DNA from: Pyrinomonadaceae bacterium
GTDB taxonomy: Bacteria > Acidobacteriota > Blastocatellia > Pyrinomonadales > Pyrinomonadaceae
Reading direction: 5' to 3'
Length of the DNA: 7,936 nucleotides
NCBI GenBank assembly: GCA_025937955.1
Contig: JAICQI010000249.1
Span: forward strand, 1-7,936
Part shown: positions 1 to 5,904 of the stretch, one piece after another
Numbering within the stretch: position 1 is the stretch's first letter
Layout of the letters: the number at the start of each line of letters is the position of its first letter
Position numbers and translations under genes: made by a program
The notes under the pieces: generated by a model
What the model was told of the DNA's origin: nothing
Databases searched by the model: none
What the model saw: only the letters and a program-made list of their open reading frames with translations

Positions 1-60
1 ACTCCGTGGCCGCCCGTCCTCCGAATGGCAGCAACCGCGGGCGGCCACGGAGTGCCGCCC
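1..60. repeat. REP/REPIN-like inverted pair of G+C-rich hairpins, truncated by the window edge
   Basis: Positions 1-16 are an exact 16-bp reverse complement of 38-53, with 21 nt between them. The right copy is itself a hairpin: GGGCGGC (39-45), an 8-nt loop (46-53), then GCCGCCC (54-60). The left copy shows the matching loop (1-8) and GCCGCCC (9-15), so its other stem half should lie just left of the window. Two inverted short hairpins around a short spacer is the layout of REPIN/BIME elements, which are non-autonomous repeats mobilised by RAYT transposases. It could also act as a transcription barrier between an upstream gene and the ATP synthase genes, but no T-run follows it, so it is not a classical terminator. 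The structure is read directly; the REPIN assignment is inference. Confidence 0.7.
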
Positions 61-108
61 CTACAGTTCGGCCCGAGAGCACAATGTAAAACAGAAGTTG
101 AAAATCTC

Positions 109-128
109 CTTTGTGTGCCTTTTTGTGG
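109..128 (-). repeat. Two 10-nt CACAAA-type tandem units, minus-strand orientation
   Basis: On the minus strand this reads CCACAAAAAG then GCACACAAAG, two units in 10-nt register. The same word type occurs on the + strand just after the gamma subunit gene (4269-4295). It sits in the non-coding leader, between the hairpin element and the promoter candidate. No function is evident. Confidence 0.45.
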
Positions 129-138
129 CCCGCTTCGG

Positions 139-167
139 TTGACCCGCACTTTGCCCCATGTTAGACT
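139..167 (+). promoter_or_regulatory. Candidate sigma70-type promoter for the ATP synthase genes
   Basis: TTGACC (139-144) matches the -35 consensus at 5 of 6 positions. TAGACT (162-167) matches the -10 consensus at 4 of 6. The spacer is 17 nt, the optimal length. Transcription would start near 173-176, leaving a leader of about 40 nt before the b' start codon at 216. This is the best promoter-like pair I found in the 150 nt between the hairpin repeat and the first gene. It would let b'-b-delta-alpha-gamma be transcribed without upstream genes. Sequence match only. Confidence 0.45.
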
Positions 168-184
168 CGCGCGCTTTTCAGTAA

Positions 185-204
185 CCACAGTTTGCACACA
201 GATT
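185..204 (+). repeat. Two degenerate 10-nt CACAGATT-type units in the leader of the b' gene
   Basis: CCACAGTTTG (185-194) and CACACAGATT (195-204) keep a 10-nt register and lie directly before the ribosome binding site of the b' gene. They resemble the units found at other gene boundaries in this window. With only two degenerate units, chance is a serious alternative. Confidence 0.25.
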
Positions 205-215
205 AGAGGGAACGG

Positions 216-668
216 ATGGTTCTTTTAGAGGCCTCAATTCAGTTGGTTCCTGACGGTACATTACTGATCCACATGTTAATGGTGGCCGTCATGGTTTTTG
301 TCCTGAACCGTACTTTGTTGAAGCCTATAAATAGGACTCTCGCAGAGCGAGAGCGCCAGGTCGAAGGTCGTCTCCAGGAAGCAAAGATGCTGGCTGCGGA
401 GACTGAAGAGAAACTCAAGAAATATAACGACGCCCTGCGCGAGGCCAGGGGCGACGGCTACAGGCTTCTTGAAAAAGAACGAGCAGAAGGTCTGAAAGCG
501 AAAGACGAAGCAGTTCGACTTTATCGTGAAGAGATGTCGCGAGAGGTTCAGAACCGAATTGAAAATACGCGACGACAGGAAGAGGCGGCAAAGAAAGAAC
601 TCGAGGCACAGGCAGGCGCCATCAGTAGTTTGATAAGTGCTCAAATACTGCGTCGACCCAATCCGTAA
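216..668 (+). CDS. atpF': F0F1 ATP synthase subunit b' (peripheral stalk)
   Basis: This is a membrane-anchored peripheral stalk subunit that should pair with the b subunit encoded next to it and hold the alpha/beta head still against the rotor. The 150-residue protein has one hydrophobic segment (about 15-32) followed by LLKPIN (34-39), the usual membrane exit of b-type subunits. A long charged helix rich in Glu, Lys, Arg and Ala (about 41-135) then fits a right-handed coiled coil. The start ATG has a GAGGG ribosome binding site (206-210) 5 nt upstream. Calling it b' rather than b rests on order (first of two b-type genes) and on its short, Pro-ended C-terminus. Such proteins diverge quickly, so the b/b' naming is less secure than the family. 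It is the first gene of the five-gene run and ends 30 nt before the next start. Confidence 0.88.
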   Translation: MVLLEASIQLVPDGTLLIHMLMVAVMVFVLNRTLLKPINRTLAERERQVEGRLQEAKMLAAETEEKLKKYNDALREARGDGYRLLEKERAEGLKAKDEAVRLYREEMSREVQNRIENTRRQEEAAKKELEAQAGAISSLISAQILRRPNP

Positions 669-698
669 ACCCGGTCGACAACCTCCGTAGAATAAATC

Positions 699-1223
699 AT
701 GCTGTTACTTGCGTCTGGTGGAGAATGGATGGAGTGGTTCAACTACCCGGGGCTTGAACTCTGGAAGTTTTTGAACCTTGCCATTTTTACAACCGCGGCC
801 ATTTACGTACTGCGTAAAAAGATCAACGAAGCGCTCCTGGCGCGACGCGACGCTATTCACCAAGAGTTGTTGGCTGCTCAAACTGAACACGAACAGGCAT
901 TGGCCCGAGTGGCTGAAGCAGATGACCTGCTAAGCCGCGTTGATGAGCACGTCGGCGCGATCCACAAACAAGCGACACAGGAAGCAGAAGCCGAGCGGAA
1001 GCGACTGGCCCAGGCAGCAACTAACGAAAAGGACAAGCTGAAACAGCAGGCGCAGCGAGAGATAGAAAGCGCGAATAAATTGGCCCGCAAAGAACTGCGC
1101 CAATTCCTCGCCATGAGAAGTGTCGAGCTGGCGCGCGAGTCAGTGCGAAAGCAGATGCGGCCCGAGGACGACACGTTCTTAATAAAGGAGAGCATTGGTG
1201 ATTTGAGGAGGACCACGGTTTGA
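699..1223 (+). CDS. atpF: F0F1 ATP synthase subunit b (peripheral stalk)
   Basis: This is the second b-type stalk subunit: an N-terminal membrane anchor and a long cytoplasmic helix that reaches delta on top of the F1 head. The 174-residue protein has a hydrophobic segment at about 20-38 (GLELWKFLNLAIFTTAAIYV), a basic exit (RKK, 39-41), then LLARRDAI (46-53), the typical b-subunit pattern near the membrane. Acidic/basic Ala-rich helix continues to about 155. The start at 699 has no clear ribosome binding site. An in-frame ATG at 729 does: GGAG at 720-723, 5 nt upstream. It would remove ten residues (MLLLASGGEW) and leave the membrane helix whole. I keep 699 because b subunits often carry such a short hydrophobic lead. 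The stop TGA overlaps the TTG start of the delta gene, implying translational coupling. Confidence 0.92.
   Translation: MLLLASGGEWMEWFNYPGLELWKFLNLAIFTTAAIYVLRKKINEALLARRDAIHQELLAAQTEHEQALARVAEADDLLSRVDEHVGAIHKQATQEAEAERKRLAQAATNEKDKLKQQAQREIESANKLARKELRQFLAMRSVELARESVRKQMRPEDDTFLIKESIGDLRRTTV
1205..1211 (+). promoter_or_regulatory. Strong ribosome binding site that decides the TTG start of atpH
   Basis: GAGGAGG lies inside the last codons of the b gene, 8 nt before TTG at 1220-1222. It is the strongest Shine-Dalgarno match in the window and supports the unusual TTG start within the TTGA stop/start overlap. Confidence 0.8.
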
Positions 1224-1762
1224 GCCTGCAAACGATTGCACGCCGCTACGCTACGGCCCTCGCTGATGTGGCCATCGATCGACACGAAGAACGCGAGGTT
1301 CAAAGAGAGTTGGACCAGTGGGCGGCAATGATCGAAACCCACTCGCAGTTGAAAGAAGTCTTTGCGAATCCCACCATTATCTACGACCACAAACGAAAGC
1401 TCCTGGAAGATCTGATCGCACGCACTCGCGTGAGGGAAACAACGGCGAGCTTCCTGCGCGTCTTGTTAAGGAACCAGCGCCTCTCGCAGTTGGGAGTCAT
1501 AGCAACGCGGTTTGGTCAGATTCTCGACGAACGTGGCGGAATGGTGGCGGCGCACGTTACAACTGCGCGGCCGATCCCGGAAGAATTGAAAAACTCATTA
1601 CACGAAACATTGGCGGCTGCGACTGGACGCCAGGTCCGCATGAGCTTTAGCACAGACGAATCCATCATCGGCGGTTTAGTCGCACGCGTCGGCTCTACCA
1701 TCTACGACGGTTCAGTACAAAGCCAGCTTGATCGATTAGCAGCGGAGATGGCAGGTCAATAA
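1220..1762 (+). CDS. atpH: F0F1 ATP synthase subunit delta (OSCP)
   Basis: Delta caps the alpha3/beta3 head and clamps it to the b/b' stalk. The 180-residue protein has the normal family length. It opens with IARRYATAL (6-14), the conserved first helix that contacts alpha, followed by a helical N-terminal domain to about residue 105. The C-terminal part carries the family signature region IIGGLVARVGSTIYDGSV (149-166), followed by a closing helix (QSQLDRLAAEM). The start is TTG, overlapping the stop of the b gene by 4 nt (TTGA), with GAGGAGG 8 nt upstream. No better in-frame start would keep the RYATAL helix. The gap to the alpha gene is 28 nt. Confidence 0.95.
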   Translation: MSLQTIARRYATALADVAIDRHEEREVQRELDQWAAMIETHSQLKEVFANPTIIYDHKRKLLEDLIARTRVRETTASFLRVLLRNQRLSQLGVIATRFGQILDERGGMVAAHVTTARPIPEELKNSLHETLAAATGRQVRMSFSTDESIIGGLVARVGSTIYDGSVQSQLDRLAAEMAGQ

Positions 1763-1790
1763 CGCCGACCAGCGGTTTATAGAGGACATT

Positions 1791-3371
1791 ATGGACGAAA
1801 TCAGAGCCAGCGAAATTAACGAGATCATTCGCAAACAGATCGAGAACTTCGAAACCGGAGTGACGGTTATGGAAGTCGGAACGGTCATCAAGATCGGAGA
1901 CGGAATTGCTGAGCTACACGGCCTCGAAAAAGTCATGGCCGGCGAGCTGCTCGAGTTTCCGAATGACGTTCGCGGTCTGGCCTTGAACCTTGAAGAAGAC
2001 AAAGTCGGCGCCGTGTTGTTCGGTGATTTCCAGACGATCCGAGAAGGGGATCTCGTAAAGCGCACCGGACGCATCATGGAGGTGCCCGTGGGTGACGCCC
2101 TTATCGGGCGCGTGGTCGACTGCCTCGGCAATCCGATCGATGATGCTGGTCCCATTGTCACAGAGCACTACAGTCCGGTTGAGCGCATCGCTCCCGGCGT
2201 GATCGACAGGCAACCCGTGAAAGAGCCACTGCAAACAGGTCTCAAGGCTATCGACGCGATGGTTCCGATCGGTCGCGGCCAGCGCGAGTTGATCATTGGC
2301 GATCGCCAGACAGGAAAGACGGCGGTTGCGGTTGACACGATCATCAACCAGAAGGGCAAAGACGTAATCTGCATCTACGTTGCGATTGGTCAAAAGGCTT
2401 CGACGGTGGCCCAGGTCGTCAGGACACTTCAGGATTTCGGCGCGATGGACTACACCATCGTGATCAAGGCGACGGCTTCGGATCCGGCGGCGATGCAGTT
2501 CCTCGCGCCTTATTCCGGCGCGGCGATGGGCGAGTACTTCCGCGACAATGGCAAGCACGCACTCACGATTTACGACGATCTTTCTAAACAGGCCGCCGCG
2601 TATCGCGAGATCTCGTTGTTGCTGCGACGTCCACCGGGCCGCGAAGCTTATCCCGGCGACGTCTTTTATCTGCACTCGCGCTTGTTGGAGCGAGCCGCAA
2701 AACTCTCCGACCTTAAAGGTGGTGGTTCACTGACGAGCTTGCCGATCATCGAAACGCAGGCCGGCGACATCTCCGCCTACATTCCGACCAACGTGATCTC
2801 GATCACTGACGGACAAATCTTCCTCGAAGCCGACCTCTTTAACAGTGGCTTCCGTCCTGCCATCAACGTGGGCAACAGCGTTTCGCGTGTAGGCGGTTCG
2901 GCGCAAATCAAAGCCATGAAACAGGTCGCGGGAACGCTTCGTCTTGACCTGGCCCAGTTCCGCGAGCTGCAAGCCTTTGCGCAGTTTGGTTCTGACCTTG
3001 ACAAGGCGACGCAGGCACAGCTCGCCCGCGGACAGCGGCTGACAGAGATACTGAAACAACCGCAGTATCAGCCGATGGACGTCGAGAAACAGGTGCTGGT
3101 GATTTGGGCCGCGACCAACGGTTACACAGACGACATCGCGGTCGAAGACATCCGCGGGTTCGAAACCGGTCTGCTGAAATTTGTTGAGAACTCGCACCCG
3201 GGTCTGCTCTCCGACATCCGCGAACAGAAATCGTTGACCGATGACATCAAGGCCGGACTGAAGCAGGTGTTGGAAGACTTCAAGGTTGATTGGCAGAAAG
3301 GATCCGCTACGGACGATTTCGCTGGAGTTACGGTCAGGCCGGCGACCAGCGCTGCTGCTCCGACTGCGTAA
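1791..3371 (+). CDS. atpA: F0F1 ATP synthase subunit alpha
   Basis: Alpha forms the hexameric F1 head with beta. Its nucleotide sites are non-catalytic but contribute the arginine finger to the catalytic sites on beta. The 526-residue protein is of usual length, with a beta-barrel N-terminal domain (about 25-95), the nucleotide-binding domain and a helical C-terminal domain. The Walker A loop GDRQTGKT is at 170-177. IYDDLSKQAAAYREISLLLR (260-279) and the PPGREAYPGDVFYLHSRLLER block (281-301) are hallmark alpha sequences. PAINVGNSVS (356-365) is the alpha/beta signature, and Arg366 just after it is the predicted arginine finger. AGAGGA (1781-1786) precedes the ATG by 4 nt. The C-terminal tail is Ala/Thr/Pro-rich. 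The gamma gene starts 11 nt after the stop. Confidence 0.98.
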   Translation: MDEIRASEINEIIRKQIENFETGVTVMEVGTVIKIGDGIAELHGLEKVMAGELLEFPNDVRGLALNLEEDKVGAVLFGDFQTIREGDLVKRTGRIMEVPVGDALIGRVVDCLGNPIDDAGPIVTEHYSPVERIAPGVIDRQPVKEPLQTGLKAIDAMVPIGRGQRELIIGDRQTGKTAVAVDTIINQKGKDVICIYVAIGQKASTVAQVVRTLQDFGAMDYTIVIKATASDPAAMQFLAPYSGAAMGEYFRDNGKHALTIYDDLSKQAAAYREISLLLRRPPGREAYPGDVFYLHSRLLERAAKLSDLKGGGSLTSLPIIETQAGDISAYIPTNVISITDGQIFLEADLFNSGFRPAINVGNSVSRVGGSAQIKAMKQVAGTLRLDLAQFRELQAFAQFGSDLDKATQAQLARGQRLTEILKQPQYQPMDVEKQVLVIWAATNGYTDDIAVEDIRGFETGLLKFVENSHPGLLSDIREQKSLTDDIKAGLKQVLEDFKVDWQKGSATDDFAGVTVRPATSAAAPTA

Positions 3372-3382
3372 CCAATTGAACG

Positions 3383-4267
3383 ATGCCAAACCTTCTGGAC
3401 ATTCGCCGGCGCATTAAGTCGGTAAAGAACACGCAGCAGATCACCAAGGCCATGAAAATGGTCTCTGCCGCGAAACTCAGACGCGCGCAGGATCGCGTGG
3501 TGATGGCGCGTCCGTTTGCGAACAAGATGGGGGACGTGCTGGGCGAGCTCGCCAACCGAACCGATCAGGATTTTCATCATCCACTACTCGACCTGCGCGG
3601 CGATCAGCGTTACCTGCTGGTCCTGATCACGGCCGATAAAGGTTTGTGTGGCGCGTTCAATACCAACCTCACGAAGGCGGCGCAGGCTTTCATTCGTGAT
3701 AACCCTGACAAGAACGTCGAGATCATGGCGATCGGTCGAAAGGGCCGCGACTTCTTCCGCAATCGTCACGCGACGATTACGAGCGAGTTTCTGGGTTTGA
3801 CGGGGAAAGGCCGGGTCGAATTTTCGGAAGCGCTCGAGGTCGCGCAAGCCATCATCAAGGAGCACACCGAGGATGAAGAGATCGATAAGGTCTTCATCCT
3901 TTACAACGAGTTCAAGTCAGTGCTTTCACAGCGCGTGGTGCTGGAGCAGTTGCTGCCCGTTTCGCGCGGCAAAGCAGAGGAAGAAGAGAAGCCTCAACAA
4001 GCTGCCAATCTGGTCGATTACATTTACGAGCAACCGCCTGAGCAGATGTTCAGCACGCTCCTGCCGCGTTTGATTGAGACGCAGATCTTTCGGGCGTTGC
4101 TGGAGTCAGTTGCGTCCGAACAGGGCGCGCGCATGACGGCGATGGATTCCGCGTCGAAGAATGCGAGTGAGCTGATCGACAGTTTGACGCTCAACATGAA
4201 CCGCATTCGCCAGGCTGCGATTACAAACGAGATCATCGAAGTCGTTTCCGGAGCAGCAGCGCTTTAG
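3383..4267 (+). CDS. atpG: F0F1 ATP synthase subunit gamma
   Basis: Gamma is the central rotor shaft; its N- and C-terminal helices form the coiled coil that turns inside the alpha/beta ring. The 294-residue protein is close to the usual bacterial length. The N-terminal helix contains IRRRIKSVKNTQQITKAMKM (7-26), LITADKGLCGAFNTNL (81-96) is the core domain signature, and the C-terminal helix ends with NRIRQAAITNEIIEVVSGAA (273-292). An acidic stretch at 198-203 (AEEEEK) lies in a loop. I see no additional cyanobacterial-type regulatory insertion by length. No Shine-Dalgarno is visible in the 11 nt after the alpha stop, so translation probably depends on coupling to alpha. Beta and epsilon do not follow: the next gene encodes a VanZ-like protein. 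Confidence 0.97.
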   Translation: MPNLLDIRRRIKSVKNTQQITKAMKMVSAAKLRRAQDRVVMARPFANKMGDVLGELANRTDQDFHHPLLDLRGDQRYLLVLITADKGLCGAFNTNLTKAAQAFIRDNPDKNVEIMAIGRKGRDFFRNRHATITSEFLGLTGKGRVEFSEALEVAQAIIKEHTEDEEIDKVFILYNEFKSVLSQRVVLEQLLPVSRGKAEEEEKPQQAANLVDYIYEQPPEQMFSTLLPRLIETQIFRALLESVASEQGARMTAMDSASKNASELIDSLTLNMNRIRQAAITNEIIEVVSGAAAL

Positions 4268-4268
4268 C

Positions 4269-4295
4269 CACAAAATGCACATAAAGCACAAAAAT
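4269..4295 (+). repeat. Three 9-nt CACAAA-type tandem units after atpG
   Basis: CACAAAATG (4269-4277), CACATAAAG (4278-4286) and CACAAAAAT (4287-4295) start one base after the gamma stop codon and fill most of the 36-nt gap to the next gene. They match in type the minus-strand units at 109-128. They contain no stable stem, so they are not a terminator in the usual sense. Confidence 0.6.
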
Positions 4296-4303
4296 AAATA
4301 ACT

Positions 4304-4756
4304 GTGCGCAGGTTTCTGAGTCGCTACCTTCCGCTTGTCGCCTGGCTCGTTTTTATTTCTTACGCTTCCTCCGCCAGTTTCAACGCCAGCAACACGTCGC
4401 GCATCATCGGACCACTGGTGCTCTGGTTGTTTCCAAACACGAGTATGGAAACGCTGGCGACAATCCACTTCATCACGCGAAAGATTGCACATTTCACGGA
4501 GTACGCGATTCTCGGCTTCCTGGCCGCGCGTGCTTTTCGCACCTCGCCGCGGCCCGGGATCAGCCGGCGGTGGTTTCTAATCTCGGCGACGCTGATCATC
4601 GTTTACGCCTTAATTGACGAGTATCACCAGAGTTTTGTGCCCAGCCGAACTGCTTCTGTTTTCGACAGTTTTATCGATATGGCGGGCGGCCTGACGGCCC
4701 TGATCTTCCTTCGCAAAAGGTCCACGGTTTTCGCGGACAAACGCGGATCTGTATAA
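4304..4756 (+). CDS. VanZ-like family membrane protein
   Basis: This is a small integral membrane protein of the VanZ-like family. The name comes from VanZ of enterococci, linked to low-level teicoplanin resistance; most members have no known role, so resistance should not be assumed. The 150-residue product has hydrophobic stretches at about 8-22, 34-44, 62-77, 90-104 and 125-137. It carries the family's conserved polar residues: RKIAHFTEYAILGFL (59-73; Lys60, His63, Glu66) and LIDEYHQSFVPSRTASVFD (103-121; Asp105, Glu106, Gln109, Arg115, Asp121), then a final Gly-containing helix. The start is GTG at 4304, with no visible ribosome binding site in an A-rich leader; the start is therefore uncertain by a few codons. 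The last eleven residues (140-150) are encoded by a 10-nt repeat and are unlikely to belong to the family fold. Confidence 0.85.
   Translation: MRRFLSRYLPLVAWLVFISYASSASFNASNTSRIIGPLVLWLFPNTSMETLATIHFITRKIAHFTEYAILGFLAARAFRTSPRPGISRRWFLISATLIIVYALIDEYHQSFVPSRTASVFDSFIDMAGGLTALIFLRKRSTVFADKRGSV
4723..4752 (+). repeat. Three 10-nt RCGGA-type tandem units inside the 3' end of the VanZ-like gene
   Basis: CACGGTTTTC (4723-4732), GCGGACAAAC (4733-4742) and GCGGATCTGT (4743-4752) share a 10-nt register and an RCGG core. They resemble the array at 5871-5900 after the SPFH gene. Here the array is translated as the final VanZ residues before the stop at 4754-4756. Confidence 0.5.
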
Positions 4757-4757
4757 T
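4752..4757 (+). promoter_or_regulatory. Candidate -10 box for the SPFH gene, overlapping the VanZ stop codon
   Basis: TATAAT is a perfect -10 hexamer, and its internal TAA is the stop codon of the VanZ-like gene. It lies 40 nt before the SPFH start at 4798. The -35 region is poor: TTTCGC at 4729-4734 would give a 17-nt spacer but matches the consensus weakly. It may allow separate expression of the SPFH gene, or be coincidental. Confidence 0.35.
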
Positions 4758-4797
4758 CTCTCCCACAGTTCAAAATCTGCTCAGAGTGAGGCCAAAG

Positions 4798-5868
4798 ATG
4801 GGAATACTTGATCGCCTAAGTCCGACGTCGCAATTCATCGAAGTCATCGAGTGGCTCGACGACTCGCCAAACACCCTCTTGTACCGGTTTCCGGTCAAAG
4901 ACCAGGAGATCAAAAACGGAGCGCAACTCATCGTCCGCGAATCGCAAGCGGCGGTTTTTGTACACGAGGGACAAATCGCCGATCAGTTTCCCCCGGGTCG
5001 TTACACGATCGATGGCGGCAACACGCCGATCCTTTCAAAGCTCGGCGCGTGGAAGTACGGCTTCAACTCGCCGTTCAAAGCCGAGGTTTACTTCGTCAAC
5101 ACCAGACAGTTCACCGATCTGAAGTGGGGCACGCCAAACCCGATAATGATGCGCGATGCTGATTTCGGCATGGTGCGTCTGCGCGCGTTCGGAATCTACT
5201 CGATGCGTGTTGCCGATCCGCAGGCGTTCATTAAAGAGATCGCGGGAACGAGTGGACGGTTTGTCACGGAAGACGTTGAAGGTCAGTTGAAGCGCACGTT
5301 GGTAAGTGGCTTCAGCGATGCTCTCGGTGAGTCGAAGATCGCGGCGCTCGACCTGGCGTCAAACTACGATGAGCTCGGCAAGTTCATACGCGTCAAGCTG
5401 AATGAAGAGTTCAAAACCTTCGGACTCGAGTTGACCAAGTTTGTTATAGAAAACATTTCGCTGCCGCAGGAAGTCGAAGCGGCGATGGACAAGCGCACTT
5501 CGATGGGCGTGATTGGCGATGTAGGACGTTACGCTCAGTTTCAGGCTGCAGATGCGATGCGCGATGCAGCGCAGAATCCGAGCGGCGGCGCGGGCACAGG
5601 TGTTGGACTCGGTGCCGGCTTTGCGCTCGGCAATGCCATGGCGGGCGCTATGAGCGATGCCATGAAGCAGTCGAAGGAAGGCGGCGGTGGCGGTGCGACC
5701 GCTCCTGCCGGCGTGGCGTGTCCGCAGTGTGGTCATCAGAACGCACCTGGCGTGAAGTTCTGCACGGAGTGTGGTGCCAAGCAGGGAACGGCCACGAAGT
5801 GTGCGAACTGTCAGGCGGAGCTGAGTCCCGGCGCGAAGTTCTGCAACGAGTGCGGCCAGAAGGTTTAG
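4798..5868 (+). CDS. SPFH-domain (YdjI-like) protein with C-terminal double zinc ribbon
   Basis: This resembles the SPFH proteins often labelled 'virion core protein' or YdjI-like. In Bacillus subtilis YdjI belongs to the PspA-linked envelope stress system; whether that role holds here is inference. The 356-residue product has an SPFH-like domain at about 15-235, including FPVKDQEIKNGAQLIVRESQ (31-50) and QFPPGRYTIDGGNTPIL (63-79). A Gly/Ala-rich hydrophobic stretch follows (about 262-286), then a Gly linker (295-299). Two zinc ribbons close the protein, with Cys308/311/322/325 and Cys335/338/349/352, each CxxC-x10-CxxC. There is no signal peptide, so it is probably cytoplasmic and membrane-associated. 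I chose ATG 4798, which has GAGG at 4788-4791 six nt upstream; a GTG at 4786 would add four residues and overlap that site. No PspA gene is in the window. Confidence 0.85.
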   Translation: MGILDRLSPTSQFIEVIEWLDDSPNTLLYRFPVKDQEIKNGAQLIVRESQAAVFVHEGQIADQFPPGRYTIDGGNTPILSKLGAWKYGFNSPFKAEVYFVNTRQFTDLKWGTPNPIMMRDADFGMVRLRAFGIYSMRVADPQAFIKEIAGTSGRFVTEDVEGQLKRTLVSGFSDALGESKIAALDLASNYDELGKFIRVKLNEEFKTFGLELTKFVIENISLPQEVEAAMDKRTSMGVIGDVGRYAQFQAADAMRDAAQNPSGGAGTGVGLGAGFALGNAMAGAMSDAMKQSKEGGGGGATAPAGVACPQCGHQNAPGVKFCTECGAKQGTATKCANCQAELSPGAKFCNECGQKV

Positions 5869-5870
5869 CC

Positions 5871-5900
5871 GCAGATTCTCACGGATAAATACGGATTATC
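5871..5900 (+). repeat. Three 10-nt RCRGAT-type tandem units between the SPFH and ketosynthase genes
   Basis: GCAGATTCTC (5871-5880), ACGGATAAAT (5881-5890) and ACGGATTATC (5891-5900) fill nearly the whole 36-nt gap. GGATAA (5883-5888) and TTATCC (5896-5901) can pair as a weak 6-bp stem with a 7-nt loop. There is no T-run and few G:C pairs, so I do not call a terminator. No ribosome binding site for the next gene is visible within the array. Confidence 0.55.
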
Positions 5901-5904
5901 CTCA

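Noticed and set aside
25..228. 67-residue open frame across the hairpin repeat and leader
   Set aside because: It begins inside the REP-like element, has no family resemblance or ribosome binding site, and overlaps the well-supported b' start. It looks like a chance frame.
878..1390. 170-residue minus-strand open frame opposite the b and delta genes
   Set aside because: It is a complement shadow of Ala/Glu/Arg-rich coding sequence; the product is Ser/Arg/Ala-rich low complexity, while both + strand genes have clear family motifs.
1914..2675. 253-residue minus-strand open frame opposite alpha
   Set aside because: It lies wholly within the strongly conserved alpha gene and shows no recognisable domain.
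4304..4756. VanZ-like gene as a glycopeptide resistance determinant
   Set aside because: No vanA/H/X-type genes or regulators are nearby, and most VanZ-like proteins are unrelated to resistance.
5683..5697. GGCGGTGGCGGT tract as a possible G-quadruplex or slippage site
   Set aside because: It encodes an ordinary Gly linker before the zinc ribbons; the G-runs are only 2-3 long and the frame continues intact.
5883..5901. GGATAA/TTATCC stem as a terminator after the SPFH gene
   Set aside because: The stem has only 6 bp with few G:C pairs and no U-run follows. It is better explained by the repeat array.
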